Positions 44,563 to 55,015 of a DNA stretch of 64,000 nucleotides are shown here, piece after piece. The translations under genes were made by a program, and so were the position numbers. The notes under the pieces are model-generated. The model was not told the DNA's origin, made no database searches, and saw only the letters and a program-made list of their open reading frames with translations. Positions within the stretch are counted from its first letter, which is position 1; the number at the start of each line of letters is the position of its first letter. The DNA comes from SZUA-309 sp050185825. Lineage in GTDB: Bacteria > Pseudomonadota > Gammaproteobacteria > Pseudomonadales > Azotimanducaceae. The stretch is taken from assembly GCA_050185825.1 (NCBI GenBank), contig JBFWZA010000009.1:219393-283392 (forward strand), given 5' to 3'.

Positions 44563-45632
44563 CCGCGGCCCTCGAAGTCGATGCGCGGGTCCACCAGCAC
44601 GTAGGTGAGATCGCCGATGAGCTGCATGATCAGCCCGATCAGGGTGAAGGAGAACAGGGTGCCGAAGAGAATGGGATAGTCGCGCTTGATCACCGCCTCG
44701 TAGCCGAGGAGCCCGATGCCGTCCAGGGAGAAGATCACCTCGATCAGCAGGGCGCCGGTGAACAGGATGCCGACGAACGCGGCGGGAAAGCCGCCGATCA
44801 CGATCAGCATGGCGTTCCTGAACACGTGCCCGTAGAGCACGCGCCCCTCGCTCAGCCCCTTGGCCCGGGCCGTGAGCACAAACTGCTTGTTCAGCTCCTC
44901 GAGAAAGCTGTTCTTGGTGAGCATGGCCAGCGTGGCGAAACCGCCGATGGTGAGCGCCGTGAGCGGCAGCGCCAGGTGCCAGAAGTAGTCGGCGATCTTC
45001 GCCGGCCAGGAGAGATCGGCGAAGTTGTCCGAGGTGAGCCCGCGCAGCGGGAACCAGTCGAGGTAGGAGCCGCCCGCGAACACCACGATCAGCAGAATGG
45101 CGAACAGAAAGCCGGGTATGGCATAGGCGGTGAAGACCACGGCGCTGGTCCAGAGATCGAAGCGCTGGCCGTCGCGCACCGCCTTGGCGATACCGAGCGG
45201 AATGGAGATGCTGTAGATCAGCAGCAGCGACCAGAGCCCGAGGGAGATGGACACGGGCAGGCGCTCCACCACAAGCTCCACAACGGGCCGGTCCTGAAAG
45301 TAGCTGGAGCCGAAATCGAGGCGCAGATAGTTCCAGAGCATGAGCACGAAGCGCTCCGGCGCCGGCCGGTCGAAGCCGAACTGCTTCTCGAGCCGTTCGA
45401 CCAGGGCGGGATCGAGCCCGGATCCGCCCGTGTAGCCGGTATCGCCGGCGGGCCCCATGGTGCCGCCGGCGGAGACGTTGGCGGTGCTCGACATGCCGAA
45501 GCCGGAGGCCTGGGCGAGCGCCTGCTCCACCGGTCCGCCCGGCGCGAACTGGATGATCACGAAGTTGAGCACCATGATGCCGAGCAGGGTCGGCACGATC
45601 AGAAGCAGCCGGCGCAGGATGTAGCGGCCCAA
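44559..45632 (-). CDS. yejB: Peptide ABC transporter permease (YejB)
   Basis: 357 residues of the DppB/OppB permease type: an N-terminal helix (RRLLLIVPTLLGIMVLNFVI), a periplasmic insert with a Gly-rich stretch, five C-terminal helices, and the loop LTARAKGLSEGRVLYGHVFR for ATPase contact. It starts with TTG immediately after the yejA stop, so it is translationally coupled. Confidence 0.92.
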   Translation of the reverse strand: MGRYILRRLLLIVPTLLGIMVLNFVIIQFAPGGPVEQALAQASGFGMSSTANVSAGGTMGPAGDTGYTGGSGLDPALVERLEKQFGFDRPAPERFVLMLWNYLRLDFGSSYFQDRPVVELVVERLPVSISLGLWSLLLIYSISIPLGIAKAVRDGQRFDLWTSAVVFTAYAIPGFLFAILLIVVFAGGSYLDWFPLRGLTSDNFADLSWPAKIADYFWHLALPLTALTIGGFATLAMLTKNSFLEELNKQFVLTARAKGLSEGRVLYGHVFRNAMLIVIGGFPAAFVGILFTGALLIEVIFSLDGIGLLGYEAVIKRDYPILFGTLFSFTLIGLIMQLIGDLTYVLVDPRIDFEGRG

Positions 45633-47501
45633 CTACTTGCTCCTCGCGAACCCGGCGACCCGGTCGGCCCTGGCTTCGTCCCACCACCAGAGATCGACGA
45701 AGCCGGTCTCGCGCACGAGCGGGCCGTGCTCGGGTCGGCCGAACTTGTCCCACCAGGCGAGCGCATAGCGGGTCTTGGACATGCCTGGCACCCAGTAGAA
45801 ATTCCACAGCAGCACCCGGTCGAGCGCCCGGGCGGCGGCGACGAACTGGTCCCAGGTTTTCGCCTTGTACAGGTGGCCGATGAGCGTATCCACGGCCGGA
45901 TCGCGCAGGTTCGACCAGTTGAAGCTGTAGGCCTGATCCGCCGCCGCGCTCGAGAAGCTGTTGCTCACCAGCAGCGTGGGCGTGTAGTCGGGCAGAAAGG
46001 CGATGGCGCCGGCGTCGTAGTCACCGGAGCGCATGCGGTACAGCCAGTTGGACACCTCCGGCGATTTGATGCTGGTGGTGAAGCCGAGCCGCTGGAGCTT
46101 GCGCGCGTACGGCACGAAGGAGCCCGCCAGGGCGGGCGACACCGCGACGAAGCGTATATGGAAGTCTTCGCCGGTGCGCTCGTGCACGAGCCGGTTGTCG
46201 CGGACCACCCAGCCAGCCTCGCGTAAAAGCGAAGCCGCGCGCAGGAAATTCTCCCGGTGCCAGCCGGGCCCCTGGTTCGGCGGCGGGGCGTAAGCCTCGG
46301 TGAACACGCGCTCGGGAATCCGACCGCGCAGCGGCTCCAGCAACTCGAGCTCCAGCGCGCTCGGCAGGCCCCGGCTCGCGAGCTCGGAGTCGTGGAAGAA
46401 GCTCGTCGCGTGGCCCCAGAAATCGTAGGAGCGCCGGTTGCTCCATTCGAAGTCGCTCAGCAGCCAGAGCGCCTCCCGCACGCGGATGTCCTGAAAGCGC
46501 GGCTGCTCCAGGTTCCAGAACACCGGCCACCACAGCCCGGCCGGTTTGGCGAGACGGAACTCCTCGGTGCGGAACACACCGGCGCGGTGGGCGGGCGTGT
46601 TGTAGGCGGTGGCCCAGCGCGATGGCACGTTCTCCAGATGCACGTCGATCGCGTGGCCCTTGATCGCCTCGGTCTGAACCTGATCGTCGCGGAAGTAGTC
46701 CACCTTGATGGTGTCGAAGTTGTAGCGGCCGCGGTTGATCGGCAGGTCCTTCGCCCAGTAGTCCGGCACGCGTTCCCACTCGATCCAGCGGCCGACGGAA
46801 AACTCGCCGATGCGGTAGGGTCCGGAGCCCAGCGGTGGCTCCACGGTGGTGCGGGTGAGGTCCCGGCCCTCCCAGTAGTGCTTCGGGATCACGGGCATGA
46901 TGCCGAGCCGACGCGGCAGGATCGGGTCGCCACGCGAGCCTTCGGCAACGAGGTAGCGCACCTCGCGCTCGCCGATCACCTCGATACCGGTCACGGGCGC
47001 GAGCGGTGTGCTGATGGTCGGTGTGGCATCGCGTTTGAAGACCTCGAAGCTGAACACCACGTCGTCCACCGTGATGGGCCGTCCGTCGTGCCAGCGGGCG
47101 CCGTCACGCAGCTTGAACGCGATCCAGGCGCCGTCTGGCGCCACCGCCACGCCTTCGGCCAGCAACCCGTAGAGCGTGGCCGGCTCGTCCAGCGCCGGCT
47201 CCATGAGAGAGTCGTACAGGTAGTTGTAGTGGCGCACCCAGAAGGACACGCCGCGCACGTCGCGGCCGCCCAGCGACAGCGCGTTGAAGTTGTCCCACGT
47301 GCCCATCTCCGGGACCCGAATGCGCCCGCCCTTGGGCGCCTCGGGATTGACGTAACTCATGTGCGCGAAGTCGGGCGACAGCGCGGGCTCGGCGAGGAAC
47401 GCATAGCCGTGGGTGTAATCGATGGGCTCCACGAGTCCTGCGTCCGCCGATGTGTGAGCGTGAATCAGCAACAGCGCTGCGGCAGACAGGACTCTCTGCA
47501 T
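45633..47501 (-). CDS. yejA: Peptide ABC transporter substrate-binding protein (YejA)
   Basis: 622 residues, a cluster C extracytoplasmic binding protein. The signal peptide is MQRVLSAAALLLIHAHTSAD. Typical segments are GGRIRVPEMGTWDNFNALSL, WIAFKLRDGARWHDGRPITV and DVVFSFEVF. It captures oligopeptides in the periplasm for YejBEF. It is first in the four-gene operon; its promoter should lie in 47502-47595. Confidence 0.92.
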   Translation of the reverse strand: MQRVLSAAALLLIHAHTSADAGLVEPIDYTHGYAFLAEPALSPDFAHMSYVNPEAPKGGRIRVPEMGTWDNFNALSLGGRDVRGVSFWVRHYNYLYDSLMEPALDEPATLYGLLAEGVAVAPDGAWIAFKLRDGARWHDGRPITVDDVVFSFEVFKRDATPTISTPLAPVTGIEVIGEREVRYLVAEGSRGDPILPRRLGIMPVIPKHYWEGRDLTRTTVEPPLGSGPYRIGEFSVGRWIEWERVPDYWAKDLPINRGRYNFDTIKVDYFRDDQVQTEAIKGHAIDVHLENVPSRWATAYNTPAHRAGVFRTEEFRLAKPAGLWWPVFWNLEQPRFQDIRVREALWLLSDFEWSNRRSYDFWGHATSFFHDSELASRGLPSALELELLEPLRGRIPERVFTEAYAPPPNQGPGWHRENFLRAASLLREAGWVVRDNRLVHERTGEDFHIRFVAVSPALAGSFVPYARKLQRLGFTTSIKSPEVSNWLYRMRSGDYDAGAIAFLPDYTPTLLVSNSFSSAAADQAYSFNWSNLRDPAVDTLIGHLYKAKTWDQFVAAARALDRVLLWNFYWVPGMSKTRYALAWWDKFGRPEHGPLVRETGFVDLWWWDEARADRVAGFARSK

Positions 47502-47595
47502 CGAAGTTCCCCCTCACCGGATGATCCGAATGCGGGTGTGTGGCTGTCAATCACGGAATTCAGCCGGGGAGGACTGTCGGACAAGCCGGGTGCGA

Positions 47596-48468
47596 TCAGA
47601 GATGCTCGAGAAACCAGTCGCGGGCCAGGCGCGCGCTCTCGCGGTAGTTCTTCTCGTAGATGTCGTAGTGCGTCCCGGGAAACACGTGGTAGGCCACCGT
47701 GGTGGACGCGGGAATCGCGTGCTTCGCGGCGAGCCCGGAGTTCTCGCGGCCGCCGTACTCCTCGTCCTCCTGATCGATGATCAGCGTCGGCACGCGGATG
47801 TTGCGTGCCGCGACCCGCGGCAGGTAGCGCCACATCGTCCGGAAGTCGCCGGCACCCTTGAGCGAGTCGGGCATGCCCTTGGGTCGCGGCACCACGTCGA
47901 TCTCACCGCGGGCCATGGCGGTGGCGATCTGCTGGCCTTCGGCGTCCATGTGGGCAAAACCCTGCGCATCCGGCGCCGGCCCCATGCCCGGCACCTGGCT
48001 GACCACGGCCCGCACCCGCACATCCGTGCCCGCAACGAAGATCACGTGCCCGCCGCCGAAGCTCGAGCCCCACAGTCCCAGCCGCTCAGGGTCGACGCGA
48101 GGCTCGACGAGCAGCCAATCGATGACGTTCATGATGTCGCGGTTCTGGTCCAGCGGGTCCACCACCTCGCGCACGGGCCGGGCGCGCACGGTGACATAGC
48201 CCTGGGCATCCGGCGCTGGCTGCGGTTCCATCGTCACCAGCCGCGCATCGCTGTCGAACCAGCCGCGGTAGTCGAAGGTCAGGCAGACGAACCCCGCCTC
48301 GCAGAAAAACGGCGCGTACGTGCGGCTCAGGTGGGCCTTCGGGCCTGCCCAGCCGTGGCAGAGCAGGATGGCCGGGCGGCGCTCGCCGGGCTGCAGATCG
48401 TCGGGCACGAACAGATCCGCCGCCAGCCGTGTGCCTTCGCTCCAGATGGTGACCGTGTGCATGGGCAT
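47596..48468 (-). CDS. Alpha/beta hydrolase
   Basis: 290 residues. The nucleophile elbow is GLWGSSFGG and the catalytic His is in FPGTHYDIY, with a likely acid in IIDQEDEE. The oxyanion segment ILLCHGWAGPKAHL and the FDYRGWFDSD loop fit the DLH/dipeptidyl-peptidase-like hydrolases. It lacks a signal peptide. Substrate unknown. The gene is 94 bp upstream of yejA on the same strand. Confidence 0.85.
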   Translation of the reverse strand: MPMHTVTIWSEGTRLAADLFVPDDLQPGERRPAILLCHGWAGPKAHLSRTYAPFFCEAGFVCLTFDYRGWFDSDARLVTMEPQPAPDAQGYVTVRARPVREVVDPLDQNRDIMNVIDWLLVEPRVDPERLGLWGSSFGGGHVIFVAGTDVRVRAVVSQVPGMGPAPDAQGFAHMDAEGQQIATAMARGEIDVVPRPKGMPDSLKGAGDFRTMWRYLPRVAARNIRVPTLIIDQEDEEYGGRENSGLAAKHAIPASTTVAYHVFPGTHYDIYEKNYRESARLARDWFLEHL

Positions 48469-48626
48469 GTCAGCGCCTCGCGTTGCTCTGTCCCAATATC
48501 CTTCACCGCCGCGGAGACGTCCAGTCGGCGCTGGCGCGGCGGGTTATGGCTTCAGCACCGCAGGTTATTGGACGCGGGCGGTGAGCTGGGGGATAGTCCG
48601 CTATTACCTACGGGAAGGAGAAACCC

Positions 48627-49625
<999 letters not shown>

Positions 49626-49660
49626 GGGGTCGGTCCCGAGCTTCAGTCCGTCGCGGTGTC

Positions 49661-50140
49661 TCAGTTGCGCTGCCGGAACACCAGCACCAGCGGCTCATCG
49701 GCAGGGTCGTCCCCGAGACCCCGGAAGGTGAGGATGTTTCCCTCCCGGATGTAGATCAGCGTCTTCGGCACCCGGGTGTTGGCGGAGATGCGCTCGAAGG
49801 TGGCCGACGTGCCGGCCACCGAGACCAGTCGGTAGACGTTGGGCTCGTCCTTCTCCCACGGCACGAAGTCGGGGTTGAAGTGCTTGAAGCGAAAGACGAT
49901 CTCCCCGCCGGACGCTTCGATCACCAGGTACTCCAGCACCGTGCGGCCATCCTCGAACACCCAGCGGAAGCTGCCCGACATGGTGCCGCCGCGGGGCTCG
50001 AGCCAGACCTCTTCATATGCCTCGCCGCCGGCGCCTGTCCAGTGACCGGCCAGGAAGGTGAGACGGTCTAGATCAGCGGCGCTGGCCAATGTTGGGAGCA
50101 ATGCCAATGTGGCGGCGATCCCCCGCAGGTTTGTGGACAT
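49661..50140 (-). CDS. DUF6265-like exported protein
   Basis: 159 residues: a signal peptide (GIAATLALLPTLASAAD) and a lipocalin-like beta barrel (LTFLAGHWTGAGGEAYEEVW, MSGSFRWVFEDGRTVLEYLV, HFNPDFVPW) matching the DUF6265 pattern. Probably periplasmic and of unknown function. Convergent with the reductase gene. Confidence 0.8.
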   Translation of the reverse strand: MSTNLRGIAATLALLPTLASAADLDRLTFLAGHWTGAGGEAYEEVWLEPRGGTMSGSFRWVFEDGRTVLEYLVIEASGGEIVFRFKHFNPDFVPWEKDEPNVYRLVSVAGTSATFERISANTRVPKTLIYIREGNILTFRGLGDDPADEPLVLVFRQRN

Positions 50141-50344
50141 ACCGCTGCCCCCCTTCTTCCAAAAACCGAGAGCATCCTACGCGGGTTTTACGTGCCAGGC
50201 GTGCGCGGGCGACCTCGCGGTCCACTCCTCAATCGACCGGGTGCGCCCATCCGGCCATCAAACCGGACATCTATCCGGTCTTTTAAGCGGTCAAGTTTGT
50301 GCTTTTATAGAACGTAAGACTATGTTAAATAAATAAATATTTGA
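50141..50344. promoter_or_regulatory. Intergenic region with AT-rich promoter of Fic gene
   Basis: 204 bp without a coding signal. The 3' part (50285-50344) is AT-rich (TTAAATAAATAAATATTTG) against a GC-rich background, as often seen ahead of acquired TA genes. A short inverted repeat, ACCGGA and TCCGGT near 50263-50280, is followed by TCTTTT and could act as a weak terminator. Confidence 0.4.
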
Positions 50345-51541
50345 GTGGATAAACCGGAAATGAAAGCGGACATTGGTGCGGTCGTCGACCGCGGTGAAAG
50401 TACCACGATCATGGAGCCACTCCAGATCAGCGACGGCTCTCCCCACCGGGCTGAGCTCACGGAGCTGGCGGTAGAGTTGGCAGCAAAGTCCGCTGGATTT
50501 CGGCGCAGCCTGCCGGAAGGCGTTGTCACGGCTCTGGCTGATCTCGTCCGCGCCATGAATTGCTACTACTCAAATCTCATTGAGGGACACAACACCCACC
50601 CGGTTGAGATCGAGCGTGCGATGCGCGGCGACTACAGTGACGAACCACGCAAGCGCGATCTCCAGCTTGAAGCGCGCGCTCATGTCACCGTCCAGCAGTG
50701 GATCGACGATGGTGGACTCGATGGCCGTGCCGCAATGCGGGAGGGGATTGAGGAGATTCATCGCCGCTTCGGCGATCTACTGCCAGACGAACTTCTCTGG
50801 GTGGAAGATCCGGAAAGCGGTGAGCGCCTTCGGCTGGAACCGGGGACATTGCGCGCACGGGACGTGAAGGTCGGCGAACATCTCGCGATAAGCCCCGGAG
50901 CAGTGCCGCGCTTCCTCGAGCGATTCGAGGCGGTCTACAGCAGAATCGGCAAGGCGGAAACGATCCTCTCATCGGCAGCGGCGCACCACCGGCTCCTATG
51001 GATCCACCCATTCCTTGATGGCAACGGGCGCGTTGCGCGCCTCATGTCCTACGCCATGCTCCGGGAGGCTCTTGATACGGGCGGTATCTGGTCGATCGCG
51101 CGCGGCCTTGCCCGCCAGGAAAGCACATACAAAGACCATCTCATCGCCTGCGATCAGCCTCGCAAGGGCGAAGCGGCGCTTCCCGCCTTTACGAAGTTCT
51201 TTCTGCAAACCTGCATCGATCAGGTGACGTTCATGGAGCAGCTCGTGCAGCCGAACAAACTGCGCGAACGCATTCGGCTTTGGGTGGAGGAAGAAATACG
51301 GACTAACCGCATGCCATCGCAGGCTGCCAACATCCTCGAGGCTATCCTTTACCGGGGCGAGATCCTACGGGGGGATGTCGCCGAGCTCGTCGGAACAGGG
51401 GATCGCCAGGCACGGCGCATCATTGCGGCGTTACTTGATGCCGGTGTGCTTCAGTCAGAAAGTACGCGTTCACCATTGAGGATAGCGTTTCCAGCGGCAC
51501 TTGCCGGACGCTGGATGCCAGGTTTATTCCCGGAAGCGTGA
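50345..51541 (+). CDS. Fic family protein (class II, self-inhibited)
   Basis: 398 residues. An N-terminal inhibitory helix motif (YYSNLIEGHN, about 74-83) provides the Glu that blocks ATP binding in class II Fic proteins. The Fic core has HPFLDGNGR at 221-229. The C-terminal part (about 290-398) has a winged-helix look (ILEAILYRGEILRGDVAELV). It probably adenylylates a target protein and may regulate its own gene. The start is GTG 50345 or ATG 50360. Confidence 0.87.
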   Translation: MDKPEMKADIGAVVDRGESTTIMEPLQISDGSPHRAELTELAVELAAKSAGFRRSLPEGVVTALADLVRAMNCYYSNLIEGHNTHPVEIERAMRGDYSDEPRKRDLQLEARAHVTVQQWIDDGGLDGRAAMREGIEEIHRRFGDLLPDELLWVEDPESGERLRLEPGTLRARDVKVGEHLAISPGAVPRFLERFEAVYSRIGKAETILSSAAAHHRLLWIHPFLDGNGRVARLMSYAMLREALDTGGIWSIARGLARQESTYKDHLIACDQPRKGEAALPAFTKFFLQTCIDQVTFMEQLVQPNKLRERIRLWVEEEIRTNRMPSQAANILEAILYRGEILRGDVAELVGTGDRQARRIIAALLDAGVLQSESTRSPLRIAFPAALAGRWMPGLFPEA

Positions 51542-51640
51542 ACGAAAGAAGGGTTGGCGGGTGACGTCACTCGGCCCGCTTTGAAAGTGCTTGTGGGGCT
51601 GCTTGTGCCGGGCCCGGCGAGTCGATAGCGTGATCCGCCC

Positions 51641-52930
51641 ATGACCAGCGACCAGACCAGCGGGCTCGCGCCGCTGCGCAACCGGGACTTCCGCCTGCTG
51701 TTCCTCGGTTTTGCCATCGGCCAGGCGGTGATGCCGCTGCAGTTCATCACCCAGATTCTGTGGGTGCAGGAGCACGCGCCGGACGAGTACTGGCTGGTGC
51801 TGGTGGCGCTCATCGGCGCCAGCCGGGGGATCGGCGCGCTCACCTTCGGGCTCTATGGCGGTGCGCTTGCCGACCGCTTTGACCGCCGGAAGCTCCTGCT
51901 GCTGATCCAGTTGCTGCTGGTGGTGGCGACGCTCGCCATCAGCGCCCTGATGTTTCTGGGCATCCAGGGCTTTGCGGGGTTTGCGCTCTTCTTCGTGCTC
52001 ACCTTCCTGTCCGCCGGGCTGCTCAGCATCGACGCGCCGACGCGACTGGCGCTGGTGCCGGACGTGCTGGGTCCGGCCCTGACCCCGGCCGGCATGTCGC
52101 TGAACCAGGCGGCGGCGCAGCTGGCCATGCCGGTTGCCATGTTCGGCGCCGGGCTGATCATCCACGCCGTCGGCTTCAGCGGCGCTTATCTGCTGAGCGC
52201 AGCGGGGCCCGCGGCGGTGATTCTGTTCGTCGCGCTCATGCGCCACCGCCCGGTCCGTGCCGGGGCCGGACGCCCGGAGCGTTACGGATTCCGCGAGACC
52301 ATCGCCGACGTCCGCTTCGGCATCGCTTACGCCCGCGGCCATCCGGTGGTGCTGTGGATCATCGTGCTGCTGCTGGCGATGATGGGCCTCGGCTTCCCGG
52401 CGACCGCCAATCTCGGCCCCACCTGGATCACCACCGTGGTCGGGATGGAGATCCGCAACATGGGCTTCGTGGTGATGAACTGGGGCATCGGCGCGTTCGT
52501 CGCCGCCATGCTGCTCGCGCGCTTCCCGGCCTTCGAGCGGCGCGGTCTGCTCATTGCCGGCGGCGCGGTGCTCTTCTCCGTGTCCTTCGTAGTTTTCGTG
52601 ATGGACAACACGATACCGAACGTGGTGATCGGCAACCTCGGCCTCGGCGCCGGCATGACCATGGCCATGGTGTCGAGCACCGTGCTGATTCAGCATGTGG
52701 TGCCGAACGAGGTGCGCGGGCGCATCATGAGCCTGCTGCAGCTCAACATGGGCTTCGCCCAGCTCATGACCATGCCGGTGGCGGTGCTCGGGCAATGGCT
52801 CTCGCTCGAGGTGCTGTTTCCGATCATGGCGCTGATCACCCTGGCGGCGGTGTCGCTCATCCTGTTCGCACGTCCGCAGATAGCGCGGGCCCGGCATGTT
52901 GTGCGGGAGGCGTCCGAGGCGGCGGGGTAG
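51641..52930 (+). CDS. MFS transporter (EntS-like)
   Basis: 429 residues with 12 transmembrane helices and the major-facilitator motif between helices 2 and 3 (GGALADRFDRRKLLLL). A second related motif appears near VVPNEVRGRIMSLLQLN. The type is the MFS_3/EntS exporters of siderophores or drugs; the substrate is unknown. Monocistronic. Confidence 0.87.
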   Translation: MTSDQTSGLAPLRNRDFRLLFLGFAIGQAVMPLQFITQILWVQEHAPDEYWLVLVALIGASRGIGALTFGLYGGALADRFDRRKLLLLIQLLLVVATLAISALMFLGIQGFAGFALFFVLTFLSAGLLSIDAPTRLALVPDVLGPALTPAGMSLNQAAAQLAMPVAMFGAGLIIHAVGFSGAYLLSAAGPAAVILFVALMRHRPVRAGAGRPERYGFRETIADVRFGIAYARGHPVVLWIIVLLLAMMGLGFPATANLGPTWITTVVGMEIRNMGFVVMNWGIGAFVAAMLLARFPAFERRGLLIAGGAVLFSVSFVVFVMDNTIPNVVIGNLGLGAGMTMAMVSSTVLIQHVVPNEVRGRIMSLLQLNMGFAQLMTMPVAVLGQWLSLEVLFPIMALITLAAVSLILFARPQIARARHVVREASEAAG

Positions 52931-52999
52931 CAGGCCGCGTCGAGGTGCCGAGACCTTCCGCGCCGGCCGCGGGAGCATGCGATGTCAACCTCCCGTCCG

Positions 53000-53049
53000 G
53001 GATATACCATTGACATATCCCTATGGAGGGATATGCTTCCGGTATATCC
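53000..53049. promoter_or_regulatory. Promoter and nested palindromic operator of vapBC
   Basis: Two nested inverted repeats are perfect. GGATATACC (53000-53008) pairs with GGTATATCC (53041-53049), and CATATCCC (53014-53021) pairs with GGGATATG (53028-53035). A TTGACA (53010-53015) and TATGCT (53032-53037) with 16-bp spacing lie within them, so bound VapB/VapBC would cover the promoter. Confidence 0.7.
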
Positions 53050-53069
53050 AGTCTCAACGAGGGCAGACC

Positions 53070-53303
53070 ATGGAGCGCGCAAGTCTCTTCAAAAGCAACA
53101 AGAGCCAGGCCGTCAGGCTACCGAAGGCCGTGGCATATCCGGAATCGGTGAAGCAGGTCGACATTGTGGCCATCGGCCGCGCTCGACTGATTGCGCCCGC
53201 GGGGGAGTCCTGGGATTCCTGGTTCGATGACGCAGGGGTGTCCGATGATTTCATGACGGACCGCGGACAACCTGCCGGCGGGCAGGACCGCGAAGCGCTC
53301 TGA
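53070..53303 (+). CDS. vapB: VapB-type antitoxin
   Basis: 77 residues. An AbrB-like swapped-hairpin N-terminus (ASLFKSNKSQAVRLPKAVAY) and an acidic C-terminal tail (SWDSWFDDAGVSDDF) that should wrap the toxin. Its stop overlaps the vapC start by one base (TGATG). Confidence 0.85.
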   Translation: MERASLFKSNKSQAVRLPKAVAYPESVKQVDIVAIGRARLIAPAGESWDSWFDDAGVSDDFMTDRGQPAGGQDREAL

Positions 53304-53704
53304 TGCTCAAGTTCATGCTGGATACGGATATCGCCATCTACACGATCAAGAACCGGCCGACAGAGGTTCGGGCGGCGTTCAAGGCCCACGATGGGCAGAT
53401 GTGTATTTCCTCAGTGACCTTGATGGAACTGATCTACGGCGCCGAAGCTTCAGCCGCTGTCGATCGAAACCTGCGCGACGTTGAAGGTTTCGCCGCGCGG
53501 CTCGAGGTGCTCGCCTTCGACGAGCTGGCGGCGGCGCATACCGGTCAGCTGCGCGCGGAGCTGAAACGCGCCGGTAACCCCATCGGGCCGTACGATGAAA
53601 TGATCGCAGGGCATGCGCGTTCCCGCGGTCTTGTGGTCGTGACAAACAACACCAGGCAGTTTGAGCACGTCGCCGGCATTCGTCTGGCCAACTGGGCGAG
53701 ATAG
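53303..53704 (+). CDS. vapC: VapC-type PIN-domain toxin
   Basis: 133 residues. The PIN acids are D7 (FMLDTDIAIYTI), a Glu in SVTLMELIYGAE and an Asp in GPYDEMIAGHARSRGL, with VVTNNTRQFEHV near the end. It matches tRNA-fMet-cleaving VapC toxins in style. Coupled to vapB. Confidence 0.9.
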   Translation: MLKFMLDTDIAIYTIKNRPTEVRAAFKAHDGQMCISSVTLMELIYGAEASAAVDRNLRDVEGFAARLEVLAFDELAAAHTGQLRAELKRAGNPIGPYDEMIAGHARSRGLVVVTNNTRQFEHVAGIRLANWAR

Positions 53705-53729
53705 CTTCTCATTGCCGTGCCAGGCGACG

Positions 53730-54314
53730 TCACTCCGCCCGCTTGCGCCCCGTGATCATCGATCGAACCAGGTTCTCCCGGTGCATGAGGCTCGAGAAGC
53801 CGACCCCGGCCACGTGCAGGATCACGAGCAGCAGCGACAGATTCGCGAACACCTCGTGCACCTCTTCCCAGGCGTCCTCATAGCGCCCCTCGGCCAGCCA
53901 GCCGGCCAGGGGGCCGGCGCCTTCCTCCACCGCATAGAGCCCGATCCCCGACACGGCGGTCACCACCAGGCAGGCGAGCAGCGCGATCACCATGGCGCCG
54001 CCGGCCGGATTGTGGCCGAGATAGTGCGGTCCGCGGTGGTGCAGTGAATCCGTGAAGTAGGCGAGCACCGCGCGAGGGCCACGCACGAAGCTCGTGAAGC
54101 GCGCGTGCCGGGTGCCGATGAGCCCCCACAGCAGGCGGAACGCCACCACGCCGGCGAGCACGTAGCCTGCCCAGACGTGCACGGTGAGGAAGTCGTCCTC
54201 CACCAGATAGGCCGTGAAGAAGGTTGCCACCAGCGTCCAATGGCCGATGCGCACCAGGGGATCCCAGACGCGCACCCAGTCATCCCGGGTCGTCGTGGTC
54301 GTTGCGGTATCCAT
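53730..54314 (-). CDS. Cytochrome b561-type protein (second copy)
   Basis: 194 residues with four membrane helices. It opens with the conserved VRVWDPLVRIGHWTLV and keeps the haem-ligand histidines (GHW, VHVWAGY, EVHEVFAN, ILHVAGV). It is probably a quinol-linked electron carrier. ATG 54314 is 8 nt from AGGAG; ATG 54320 is too close. It is divergent from a membrane LuxR-type regulator and not near cytochrome c genes. Confidence 0.87.
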   Translation of the reverse strand: MDTATTTTTRDDWVRVWDPLVRIGHWTLVATFFTAYLVEDDFLTVHVWAGYVLAGVVAFRLLWGLIGTRHARFTSFVRGPRAVLAYFTDSLHHRGPHYLGHNPAGGAMVIALLACLVVTAVSGIGLYAVEEGAGPLAGWLAEGRYEDAWEEVHEVFANLSLLLVILHVAGVGFSSLMHRENLVRSMITGRKRAE

Positions 54315-54438
54315 GATCATCACTCCTGCCGCGTGCGGCGCGGCTCTTTCGACAGCGCCCAATATGCGTCGCGGCCCCACCTGCTACCATCCGGCAAACC
54401 GCCTAGAGGCCAGCCTGCGGCCGGGGGAGCACCGCTTT

Positions 54439-54957
54439 ATGTCGAATGACCTGTCTCTGCGCGCCTCGGTGCTCGCCGCCATCGCGCTCTTTGCCGTGGT
54501 GGCGGTGCTGATCAGCGTCGATCTGATCACGGACCAGCGGGAAGGGGTGAGCTGGGCGCACCTCGCCGTGGAGGCGAGCGTGCTGGTGGCGGCCCTGGGT
54601 GGTGTGCTGCTGTTGTGGCGGCAGCTCACTCAGTCCCGGGCCGACCTCGCCCAGGCGCGGGTGGAGGCCGAGCAGTGGCGGCAGGAGAACCAGCAGCTTT
54701 TGTCTGGTCTCGCCAGCGCCATCCAGGGCCAGTTCCATCGCTGGGCGCTCACGGGTGCGGAATCCGAGGTGGGGCTGCTGCTGCTGAAGGGCCTGAGCCA
54801 CAAGGAGATCGCGGAGCTGCGTCAGACCAGCGAGCGCACCGTGCGCGAGCAGGCACGCTCGCTCTACCGCAAGGCCGGGCTAGGCGGCCGCGCCTCGCTG
54901 TCGGCGTTCTTTCTGGAGGATCTGCTGCTGACGCCGTCCGAGGGGGATCTGGCGTAA
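54439..54957 (+). CDS. Membrane-anchored LuxR-type HTH protein
   Basis: 172 residues. Two transmembrane helices (ASVLAAIALFAVVAVLI; AVEASVLVAALGGVLLL), a coiled-coil-like linker (RADLAQARVEAEQWRQENQQ) and a LuxR-type helix-turn-helix (LLLKGLSHKEIAELRQTSER). The last part would contact DNA at the membrane. It may regulate the divergent b561 gene, 124 bp away. No receiver or kinase domain is present. Confidence 0.8.
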   Translation: MSNDLSLRASVLAAIALFAVVAVLISVDLITDQREGVSWAHLAVEASVLVAALGGVLLLWRQLTQSRADLAQARVEAEQWRQENQQLLSGLASAIQGQFHRWALTGAESEVGLLLLKGLSHKEIAELRQTSERTVREQARSLYRKAGLGGRASLSAFFLEDLLLTPSEGDLA

Positions 54958-55015
54958 ACCATGCTGTAAACCGTGCAAAGGTGGAGCAGTACTCCAGATT
55001 TGCGAGGTTGTGCAT

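Noticed and set aside
43531..45807. A 758-residue frame covering yejE and antisense or out-of-frame to yejB
   Set aside because: The first 415 residues overlap yejB out of frame. The yejE signature begins at GTG 44562 with a GTGA overlap.
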